Source: Lachnospiraceae bacterium UBA7160
GTDB taxonomy: Bacteria > Bacillota > Clostridia > Lachnospirales > Lachnospiraceae
NCBI GenBank assembly: GCA_002491565.1
Contig: DKWE01000053.1
Span: 1 to 24,833, forward strand
Length of the DNA stretch: 24,833 nt
Direction of reading: 5' to 3'
In this document: piece after piece, positions 16,733 to 23,018 of the stretch
Position numbering within the stretch: the first letter of the stretch is position 1
How the letters are laid out: every line of letters starts with the position of its first letter
Position numbers and translations under genes: made by a program
The notes under the pieces: model-generated
Told to the model about the DNA's origin: nothing
What the model saw: only the letters and a program-made list of their open reading frames with translations
Databases searched by the model: none

Positions 16733-16995
16733 ACGACTCCTCCATCTGCAATTATGCCCGCTCTTTCCTCTCTCATGCCAAACCGGTCTCTTCCGTGTCC
16801 ATATCCGCAACAAACACAATACTTTTTGCCCCACGCAACCAGCGAGACAGGCATGTAACCTGAGTCACGTGCCTGCGCAGCGTCATATACTCCTCATACC
16901 AGAGTTCCGTTTGTCAGACACCACATGAGCGTCTTCGGGGAACCTCCCGCCAGCCGTTCCAGTACATCTGCCTGGGCATCCGGGCTTTCTTTAAC
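16733..16995 (-). other. Probable transcribed leader of the yaaA-recF-gyrB-gyrA operon
   Basis: A 263-nt region follows a promoter overlapping the dnaN end. It includes an 11-bp hairpin with one mismatch and one wobble (16849-16859 with 16864-16874, UCAG tetraloop), extended outward by one pair and by a possible ACGC/GCGT closing stem. No U-tract terminator is seen. One frame reads ESPDAQADVLERLAGG and ends in a stop codon without a start; a second has a 37-codon ORF (16886-16773) with AGGAG only 3 nt from its ATG. Neither is recognised. A structured leader, an attenuator or a degraded small gene are possible. Confidence 0.4.
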
Positions 16996-17001
16996 CTATA
17001 T

Positions 17002-17030
17002 AGTATACCACATTTAGTTGTCACTATCCA
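17002..17030 (-). promoter_or_regulatory. Promoter of the yaaA-recF-gyrase operon
   Basis: On the minus strand TGGATA (17025-17030), a 17-nt spacer and TATACT (17002-17007), with TGG before the -10, make a good extended sigma-A promoter. It overlaps the dnaN stop codon (17014-17016). Start of transcription would be near 16995. Confidence 0.55.
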
Positions 17031-18126
17031 CAAAATTTACAGGCAAAATTAAGTAAATATAATTTTGTTCCGCATCCCGGATAAAGCACGGAGCCTTCGG
17101 ATTCATATAATAAATATCAATCTGCTCGTCATCAATCACGCGGAGTGCGTCGATCAGCAGCTTCGGGTTAAACCCAATCTTAATATTCCGCCCCTCCAGT
17201 TCGAGGTCGATCATCTCATCCATCGTTCCAAGCTGGGAGGAAATCTTCAGCTCCATGACCCCCTCCGTGATATTCAGAATAATCGGCCGCTTATCTCCTT
17301 CCTTCACCATCAGCGTCGCACGGTCCAGGCAGTCCAGCAATTCTCTCTTGTTAATGTTAATCTTCGTCTCATAATCATTTGTGAGCATCTGCTCCACGCG
17401 GAAATAATTTCCTTCAATCAGTCTGGATACCACGGTCGTCTGATCAAACTCAAACAGAATATGGTTGTCCGTAAAATAAATATCCACCAGATCCTCAGTG
17501 CCGCCGCCCAGAATCTTTGAAATTTCCGTCAGAGTCTTTCCAGGCACAATCACTTTCTTCGGTGCATACTCTGCATTCAGCTCGATTTTCCGGATGGAAA
17601 TCCGGTGTCCGTCCAGCGACACAACCTTCAGGTCCGCCCCGGAGATGTCAAACAATTCTCCAGCCATCATCTTGTTACTGTCGTTTGGCGCAATGGAAAA
17701 AATGGTCTGCCGGATAACTTCCTTTAACGTAAACTGCGACAGTGAAATCTGATAATCCTTCTCAACGAACGGCAGATATGGAAAATCCTCCCCGCTCTGT
17801 CCCATGATTGAGAATTTTGCTTTTTCACAGACGATCTGCGTGCTGAAGTTCGCATCCGACATGATGAGGACCTCATTATCCGGCAGCTTCCGGACGATCT
17901 CTGAAAAAAGTTTTGCATCCAGTGCGGTCATTCCCGTTTCCTGAACCATTCCTTCTACGAGTGTTTCAATGCCAAGCTCCATATCATTTGCTGTCAGCCG
18001 GATTTCTCCGTTCGATGCTTTCAGCAAAATACAGCCGAGGATTGGCATCGTTGATTTTTGGGATACCGCTTTCATTACAATATTGATTCCCTTCAGCAGC
18101 TCTGATTTTTGGCAGATAATTTTCAT
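17014..18126 (-). CDS. dnaN: DNA polymerase III beta subunit (sliding clamp)
   Basis: This 370-aa beta clamp forms a dimeric ring that tethers DNA polymerase to DNA. Three clamp domains are seen at about 1-120, 128-245 and 250-370. Recognisable pieces are KSTMPILGCILLKA, SLDGHRISIRK, GNYFRVEQMLTNDYET and the terminal YIYLILPV. ATG 18126 matches the family start (MKIICQKSELLKG), with AGGAG about 10 nt upstream. The longer frame to 18234 is leader sequence. It lies downstream of dnaA, separated by about 690 nt that contain half of the origin. Confidence 0.98.
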   Translation of the reverse strand: MKIICQKSELLKGINIVMKAVSQKSTMPILGCILLKASNGEIRLTANDMELGIETLVEGMVQETGMTALDAKLFSEIVRKLPDNEVLIMSDANFSTQIVCEKAKFSIMGQSGEDFPYLPFVEKDYQISLSQFTLKEVIRQTIFSIAPNDSNKMMAGELFDISGADLKVVSLDGHRISIRKIELNAEYAPKKVIVPGKTLTEISKILGGGTEDLVDIYFTDNHILFEFDQTTVVSRLIEGNYFRVEQMLTNDYETKININKRELLDCLDRATLMVKEGDKRPIILNITEGVMELKISSQLGTMDEMIDLELEGRNIKIGFNPKLLIDALRVIDDEQIDIYYMNPKAPCFIRDAEQNYIYLILPVNFVDSDN

Positions 18127-18292
18127 AATGATGATTCTCCTCACTTTCTGGTAAACTGACATATTTCTATCTGATAAAACCATGCAGACGGTTTCTATAT
18201 CTGCTGGCAATCTGAACATACCGTACATTGGCATCGTCAGGTATCGTTCCTACATCTTTTAACTGTTAGAGCTATAAAAATACTTCCTCACA

Positions 18293-18578
18293 ATAAGATA
18301 AAGCATTCGTGTGTACAGGAAAGTCTTATAAAATTATATGTATAATTATGCAGGCAATATATCCGCCGTCCACGGACAGTCCGCCAGTTGCGGACATAGG
18401 CATTTTGAACGGCTGATTCCTGGTTTTGTCAGGGTATTCTGTCCTGATTTTCTAAGGGTGCCAGGAAAAAAGCTCCGGCAGAAGTACCGGAACTGGTTGT
18501 GGCACCGGAGAGTGTTTCTGAAGTTCCGAATAGATAGCTATATAAATATATATAATCCGTAGTATTCGTCTTAAGGGC
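18293..18578. other. AT-rich candidate DNA unwinding region of oriC
   Basis: Two AT-rich tracts lie between dnaN and the downstream DnaA boxes: about 18326-18362 and 18524-18560. The second sits beside the minus-oriented DnaA box at 18579-18587. Read from that box on the minus strand there is GCCC, then TTAAGACGAATACTACGG, then an alternating TA tract. This resembles the Bacillus arrangement of box, short GC cluster and DnaA-trio array. The tract between contains small hairpins (GTCCGC/GCGGAC at 18379-18395, GTGCCA/TGGCAC at 18458-18505). No gene is supported here; a dnaN promoter must also lie here but I cannot place it well. Confidence 0.5.
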
Positions 18579-18817
18579 TGTGGATAAGTGCAAAACCCTC
18601 AAAATCCTGAAAAATAAAGGCAAATCGGAGTGGAATAACTGTGTGAAGTCCGCCCGGAAACCTCCGGGATAACCGGTAAGTTATCCACATTTGAGAAAAT
18701 CCGCCGAAATCCGTCTGAATTGCGCAGGCTGTTTATAAACACGCATTCACAAGCTGTCAACACGTGTTTCAGCAGGATATCCTGTGGATAAGTGGATAAC
18801 TTTGTTGATAACTTTTA
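18579..18817. other. oriC downstream DnaA-box cluster (dnaA-dnaN spacer)
   Basis: Perfect TTATCCACA boxes occur at 18579-18587 (minus), 18681-18689 (plus) and 18783-18791 (minus). Close variants lie at 18791-18799 (TTATCCACT, minus) and 18803-18811 (TTATCAACA, minus), the last three packed end to end up to the dnaA stop codon. This matches the downstream half of bipartite Firmicutes origins. Confidence 0.85.
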
Positions 18818-20173
18818 GCCCGGATTGATTTTTTTGGTCAGGATTTCAACGGTTTTCCGGATGTCTTCGTTACGTTTCAGCTCGGCTGTAATTTTCTTTG
18901 CTCCGTGCAGCACCGTGGAGTGATCGCGTCCGCCGATCTCCAGACCGATCTGTTTCAGACCTGCGCCGGTCATCGTATTGCATAAATACATAGAGATTTG
19001 TCTGGGAAGGACAACCTCCGAGTTGCGCTTGTTGCTCTTGATGTCCTCCACGGAAACGTGAAAATGTTCCGCGACTGTATTAATAATGAAGGAAGGCGTA
19101 ATTTCCTTTTTCTCATCCGGAGAGATGATGTCCTTCAGCGCTTCCTCCGCCAGTTCGACTGTGATCGGCCGTTTTTCCAGATTGCTCAGGGCGATCAGCT
19201 GGTTCAGGGCGCCCTCCAGTTCCCGGATGTTGGATTTAATGTTCATCGCGATGTACTGGATGACTTCATTATCGATATGATATCCGTCGATTTCTTCTTT
19301 TTTGTGAAGAATCGCCATACGCGTTTCATAATCCGGCGAGGAAATATCAGCAATCAGCCCCCACTCAAACCGTGAGCGGAGACGCGCTTCCAGTGTCTCG
19401 ATATCCTTCGGCGGCTTATCGGACGAGATAATGATCTGCTTTTTTTTGCCGTGCAAATCATTGAAGGTATGGAAAAACTCCTCCTGCGTGGATTCCTTTC
19501 CTATAATAAACTGAATATCGTCAATCAAAAGCACGTCTACGCTCCGATACTTCTCACGGAACTTCGTGGTGGCAGTGTTGTTGCCATTTCGAATTGCGTC
19601 AATCAGTTCGTTGGTAAAGGTTTCGCTGGTAACATAGAGCACACGCTTGTCCGGATTCTGATCCAGAATGAAATGCGCGATGGCATGCATCAGGTGCGTT
19701 TTTCCAAGTCCGGCGCCTCCATGAATAAAGAGCGGGTTGTACATGCGTCCGGGTGATTCCGCGACTGCGAGTGCCGCTGCGTTTGCGAATTTGTTGTTAT
19801 TGCCGACAACAAATGTATCGAACGTATACTTGGGGTTCAGGTTTGCCTTTTCCGCGATGGAGGAACTGTCCTTTGCGGCAGGAGCAGACTTCCGCTGCGT
19901 ATCCGGATGAGCTACCTGTTCTGGAGTGGTTAATTCTACCTCATATTCAATACCGGTAACTTCTGCGATGGCGACTCTGATCGGGATCAGGTACTTTTTG
20001 GCAATATAAGCGGCCATGTCCGGATTCGGCACAAGAATTGTGACGGTGGTGTCCGTGACATGGTAAATGGTCAGTGGCTGCAGCCAGGTGCGGAATGAAA
20101 TATCCGCGAGTTCATGTTCTACTTTCACGATGTAGAGGATTTCTTCCCATTTTTCTTTTAGTATGTCCATCAT
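18815..20173 (-). CDS. dnaA: Chromosomal replication initiator protein DnaA
   Basis: This 452-aa AAA+ initiator binds DnaA boxes and opens oriC. Domain I is about 1-80 and a short linker follows to about 112. The AAA+ core has Walker A GGAGLGKT (152-159), Walker B VLLIDDIQ, and RLRSRFEWGL. The C-terminal helix-turn-helix has the signature GRDHSTVLHGAKKI. ATG 20173 is chosen, with GGAG six bases upstream; a TTG four codons earlier overlaps that site. Its promoter lies at 20207-20235 with DnaA boxes just upstream, consistent with autoregulation. The stop codon overlaps the downstream DnaA-box module. Confidence 0.99.
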   Translation of the reverse strand: MMDILKEKWEEILYIVKVEHELADISFRTWLQPLTIYHVTDTTVTILVPNPDMAAYIAKKYLIPIRVAIAEVTGIEYEVELTTPEQVAHPDTQRKSAPAAKDSSSIAEKANLNPKYTFDTFVVGNNNKFANAAALAVAESPGRMYNPLFIHGGAGLGKTHLMHAIAHFILDQNPDKRVLYVTSETFTNELIDAIRNGNNTATTKFREKYRSVDVLLIDDIQFIIGKESTQEEFFHTFNDLHGKKKQIIISSDKPPKDIETLEARLRSRFEWGLIADISSPDYETRMAILHKKEEIDGYHIDNEVIQYIAMNIKSNIRELEGALNQLIALSNLEKRPITVELAEEALKDIISPDEKKEITPSFIINTVAEHFHVSVEDIKSNKRNSEVVLPRQISMYLCNTMTGAGLKQIGLEIGGRDHSTVLHGAKKITAELKRNEDIRKTVEILTKKINPG

Positions 20174-20206
20174 GTTTTTCTCCAAAGAACGTTTTTTCCT
20201 ACAGTA

Positions 20207-20235
20207 ATATTAAACCAAAAAGGGCAAATTAGCAA
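20207..20235 (-). promoter_or_regulatory. dnaA promoter
   Basis: On the minus strand TTGCTA (20230-20235), a 17-nt spacer and TAATAT (20207-20212) form a clear sigma-A promoter 34 nt before the dnaA ATG. A one-mismatch DnaA box (20250-20258) is 14 nt upstream of the -35, positioned for repression by DnaA. Confidence 0.7.
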
Positions 20236-20249
20236 TGGAAACTTTCAAA

Positions 20250-20655
20250 ATATCCACAGGAAGGGGAAAACAGGAACAGGTTATCCACATAGAGAATGGT
20301 TGTGGATAATTGTCAGGATGCTGTGTGGATATTCAAAAATGGTGGAAAACCAGGTGTGGAAGACGTAAAACCGGGTTTACATAAGACTGAAACATACACA
20401 GATGTGGCAGGATACTGTGTATAACTCTGTTCACAGTATCAACAGAGAGAAAAGACTGTGGATAAAGGAAAAAATGGAGGCTGGAAAGGAGGGTATCAGA
20501 AAAAAATCCAGGAGATATCCACAAATTATCCACAGTTTGTGGATAATATTACGTCAACCAAATAAGTTATCAACAGGTGGGGATAACTTTGGGGATAACT
20601 TTTTGCAGGGCGGTGGACAGAGAGGATGTAAAAACGTGGAAGGGAGTTATACACA
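20250..20655. other. oriC upstream DnaA-box cluster (dnaA-rpmH spacer)
   Basis: TTATCCACA boxes lie at 20281-20289 (plus), 20301-20309 (minus), 20457-20465 (minus), 20526-20534 (plus) and 20538-20546 (minus). TTATACACA occurs at 20416-20424 (minus) and 20647-20655 (plus), and TTATCAACA at 20567-20575 (plus). One-mismatch forms lie at 20250-20258 and 20324-20332, and two TTATCCCCA forms (minus) at 20578-20586 and 20590-20598. Several boxes form inverted pairs. No gene is supported in this stretch. Confidence 0.92.
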
Positions 20656-20763
20656 GGATGTCCACAGAGCAACCGTTCAGGCGCCCCGGACGAGATCCTT
20701 CTCTGGACAGTGCTTGGCTGTAATAACACAAAACCTTTTTAGCAGAAAAAAACAAGGATTTAC

Positions 20764-20792
20764 TTGACGAAGAGTGGTTTTGTGAATATAAT
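20764..20792 (+). promoter_or_regulatory. rpmH promoter
   Basis: TTGACG (20764-20769), a 17-nt spacer and TATAAT (20787-20792) form a near-consensus promoter, the strongest in the window, as expected for a ribosomal protein gene. The leader of about 140 nt includes a 7-bp hairpin (AAGCCGG 20842-20848 with CCGGCTT 20869-20875) of unknown role. Confidence 0.85.
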
Positions 20793-20938
20793 GTAAGCGA
20801 TGTTTTCAAATATATACATGATTACAGGTGGGTGCCGGTGAAAGCCGGAACGTACCATTATGAAGATACCGGCTTGAGAGGAAGCATTTTGGCTTTCGAA
20901 GATGGGTCTGGTTCGAGAGAGAAGGAGGTGCCGGAGCG

Positions 20939-21073
20939 ATGAAGATGACATTTCAGCCGAAGAAGAGATCCAGAGCAAAGGTTCATGGATTCAGGGCGAG
21001 AATGAAGACAGCAGGCGGAAGAAAAGTATTAGCTGCGAGAAGAGCAAAGGGAAGAAAAGTATTGACAGCATAG
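20939..21073 (+). CDS. rpmH: 50S ribosomal protein L34
   Basis: This 44-aa basic protein of the large ribosomal subunit begins MKMTFQPKKRSRAKVHGF, continues with GGRKVLAARRAKGRK and ends KVLTA, the usual L34 length and wording. AAGGAGG at 20922-20928 precedes the ATG by 10 nt. It is the first gene rightward of oriC. Its frame lies inside a longer open frame that belongs to the rnpA phase, so simple longest-ORF calling would miss it. A terminator starts on the last base of its stop codon. Confidence 0.98.
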   Translation: MKMTFQPKKRSRAKVHGFRARMKTAGGRKVLAARRAKGRKVLTA

Positions 21074-21096
21074 GCCGCAGGTATGTGGCCTTTTTT
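21073..21096 (+). terminator. Intrinsic terminator fused to the rpmH stop codon
   Basis: GGCCGCA (21073-21079) pairs with TGTGGCC (21084-21090, one G-U pair) around a GGTA loop and is followed by six T (21091-21096). The first stem base is the G of the rpmH TAG. It should end most transcripts after rpmH, leaving readthrough for rnpA, yidD, yidC and jag. Confidence 0.8.
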
Positions 21097-21098
21097 GT

Positions 21099-21133
21099 AA
21101 CTGCCCGGATTTACCCCGGGCAGTTGCCCTTTT
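21099..21133 (+). terminator. Second hairpin in the rpmH-rnpA spacer
   Basis: AACTGCCCGG (21099-21108) pairs perfectly with CCGGGCAGTT (21116-21125) around a 7-nt loop, then GCCCTTTTC follows. The T-run is offset by four bases, so it may be a weaker terminator, an RNA-processing barrier, or a stabiliser of the rnpA 5' end. Confidence 0.6.
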
Positions 21134-21150
21134 CTGAAAAGGAAGAAGCG

Positions 21151-21546
21151 ATGAAGTTTTCAGAATCACTCAAAAAATACGAGGATTTCCAGTGTGTATA
21201 CAAGAAAGGCAGATCGTATGCCAACCGATATTTGATCATGTATTGTTTGAAGCAGGACACGCCGGGGAACCGTATTGGAATTTCAGTCAGTAAGAAGGTC
21301 GGAAACAGCGTAATCAGACACAGAATTACCAGATTGATCCGGGAAAGTTATCGATTGAATGAACCGTTATTTGTGAGAGGCCTTGATATTGTCGTGATTG
21401 CGAGGCCGGGCGCGAAGGGAAGAAGTTTCTCAGAAATTGAAAGCGCACTGCTTCACCTTGGAAGGCTCCACCAGATTCTTGAAGGTGGAGAGCAGAAGAA
21501 AGAAGTGAAGAAGGAAAATGAAGAGGGTACTGATTTTTCTAATTAG
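21151..21546 (+). CDS. rnpA: Ribonuclease P protein component
   Basis: This 131-aa basic protein supports the catalytic RNase P RNA in 5' processing of tRNA precursors. The family fold is visible from KKYEDFQCVYKKGRSYANRY through ISVSKKVGNSVIRHRITRL. The central RNR motif, normally RNRIKR, reads RHRITR (56-61), so the asparagine and lysine are replaced. ATG 21151 has AAGGAAG upstream at 21139-21145. The frame is open much further upstream, across rpmH, but this start fits the family. The last 29 nt overlap yidD. The Lys/Glu-rich tail after about residue 112 is extra and probably disordered. Confidence 0.95.
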   Translation: MKFSESLKKYEDFQCVYKKGRSYANRYLIMYCLKQDTPGNRIGISVSKKVGNSVIRHRITRLIRESYRLNEPLFVRGLDIVVIARPGAKGRSFSEIESALLHLGRLHQILEGGEQKKEVKKENEEGTDFSN

Positions 21547-21727
21547 AATGTATCAGAGATATCTCTCGCCGTTGAAAGGTACAAAGTGCCCATATTTCCC
21601 GACCTGCAGCCAGTACGGACTGGAAGCGATCCAGAAGCATGGCGCGCTGAAAGGGAGCGCATTGGCATTATGGCGGATTTTGCGCTGTAATCCTTTTTCA
21701 AAAGGCGGATATGATCCTGTTCCATGA
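21518..21727 (+). CDS. yidD: Membrane protein insertion efficiency factor YidD
   Basis: This 69-aa protein of the YidD family is amphipathic, membrane-associated and assists YidC-dependent insertion. The diagnostic motifs are LSPLKGTKCPYFPTCSQYGLEAI and LRCNPFSKGGYDPVP, containing the conserved cysteines. It starts inside the rnpA end with a 29-nt overlap in another frame, preceded by AAGGA at short spacing, which suggests translational coupling. yidC begins 14 nt later, matching the usual rnpA-yidD-yidC order. Confidence 0.95.
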   Translation: MKRVLIFLIRMYQRYLSPLKGTKCPYFPTCSQYGLEAIQKHGALKGSALALWRILRCNPFSKGGYDPVP

Positions 21728-21741
21728 GGAGGAAGTAAAAC

Positions 21742-23004
21742 ATGTTACTAACAAAGAGCACAGGCTTTATTATCGGACCAATCGCCAGCCTGCTCGGCTA
21801 CATCATGAATGCGATTTTCTGGGTCCAGTCACAGATCGGACTTGATAACATTGGTTTGAGCATCGTTTTGTTTACCATTGTTATTTATATGATGCTGCTT
21901 CCGCTGACGATCAAGCAGCAGAAGTTTTCGAAGCTGTCCAATAAAATGAATCCGGAGCTGCAGGCGATTCAGAAGAAGTATAAAGGGAAAAATCAGGATC
22001 AGGCCGCGATGATGAAGATGAATGAGGAGACGCAGGCGGTGTACCAGAAGTACGGGGTAAACCCGATGGGAAGCTGCGTGCAGCTGCTGATCCAGATGCC
22101 GATCCTGTTTGCGCTGTACCGCGTGATCTGGAATATCCCGGCATATGTAACAAATGTAAAAAATGCATTCCTGCCGCTGGCAGAGAAGCTGATGGTTTCC
22201 GCTGGTGCAGAAGAATTTATGGCGGAGATTGCTAAGGCAAACGCAGTTTCCTTTAAGGAAATGACGAATCTGACACTGATCGATGTGTTGTACAAGTTCA
22301 AGCCGGATAACTGGACTGCGCTTTTGGAGAAGTTTCCAGACCTGTCAACGCTGATTACGAATACACAGGCAGAAGCGGACCGGATGAACTTTTTCCTTGG
22401 TCTGAATATTGCGGATTCTCCATCCTCCATTTTGCAGACGGCAATTGCAGCAGGCTCTGTGATCATGATCATTGCGGCTCTGTCGATACCGGTATTGTCG
22501 GCTGTGACACAGTGGCTGAATACGAAGCTGATGCCATCCCAGGAGAATACCTCCTCCAACTCGCAGGAGAGCACGATGGCGACCACGATGAAGACAATGA
22601 ACATTATGATGCCGCTGATGTCTGCAGTGTTCTGCTTCACGCTTCCGGTTGGTATGGGTATTTACTGGATTGCCGGCGCGGTCGTGCGTTCGATTCAGCA
22701 GGTGATTGTCAATAAGAAGATCGACAGTCTGGATCTGGACGAGATGGTTAAGCAGAATCTGGAAAAGATCAATAAAAAGCGTGCGAAGCAGGGACTTCCG
22801 CCGCAGAAGATTACGAATACGGCGAAGCTGAATGCCAAGACTGTGGACAAGCCGGCAAAGCCGGAGATTTCTGCAGAGGAAAAGGCAAAGAAGATTCAGA
22901 ATTCTACAGAGTATTATAAGAGTACGGCTAAAGCGAAGCCAGGAAGTCTGGCGTCAAAAGCGCAGATGGTACAGCAGTACAATGAGAAGCATGCGAAGAA
23001 ATAG
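21742..23004 (+). CDS. yidC: Membrane protein insertase YidC/Oxa1 family
   Basis: This 420-aa insertase places proteins in the cytoplasmic membrane. Hydrophobic segments are about 8-30, 36-56, 112-135, 232-262 and 300-325, with the coiled cytoplasmic hairpin (KQQKFSKLSNKMNPEL onward, 59-105) between the second and third. No lipobox cysteine is visible, unlike Bacillus SpoIIIJ. The position of the conserved groove arginine of the second segment appears to be Tyr49 (FTIVIYMMLLPL). The Lys-rich C-terminal tail of about 85 residues probably contacts ribosomes. GAGGAGG lies just upstream of the ATG. Confidence 0.96.
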   Translation: MLLTKSTGFIIGPIASLLGYIMNAIFWVQSQIGLDNIGLSIVLFTIVIYMMLLPLTIKQQKFSKLSNKMNPELQAIQKKYKGKNQDQAAMMKMNEETQAVYQKYGVNPMGSCVQLLIQMPILFALYRVIWNIPAYVTNVKNAFLPLAEKLMVSAGAEEFMAEIAKANAVSFKEMTNLTLIDVLYKFKPDNWTALLEKFPDLSTLITNTQAEADRMNFFLGLNIADSPSSILQTAIAAGSVIMIIAALSIPVLSAVTQWLNTKLMPSQENTSSNSQESTMATTMKTMNIMMPLMSAVFCFTLPVGMGIYWIAGAVVRSIQQVIVNKKIDSLDLDEMVKQNLEKINKKRAKQGLPPQKITNTAKLNAKTVDKPAKPEISAEEKAKKIQNSTEYYKSTAKAKPGSLASKAQMVQQYNEKHAKK

Positions 23005-23018
23005 GGGGGATACAGGTT

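Noticed and set aside
16773..16886. 37-codon minus-strand ORF in the yaaA leader
   Set aside because: AGGAG is only 3 nt from the ATG, the ORF overlaps the hairpin, and no family is recognised. Kept only as a possibility in the leader entry.
18338..18623. Short ORFs on both strands in the dnaA-dnaN spacer
   Set aside because: They overlap the AT-rich origin region and hairpins, have no ribosome sites, and resemble no known protein.
20402..20767. 121-codon plus-strand ORF in the dnaA-rpmH spacer
   Set aside because: Its codons run through a dense array of DnaA boxes and its end overlaps the rpmH promoter; no ribosome site or family match.
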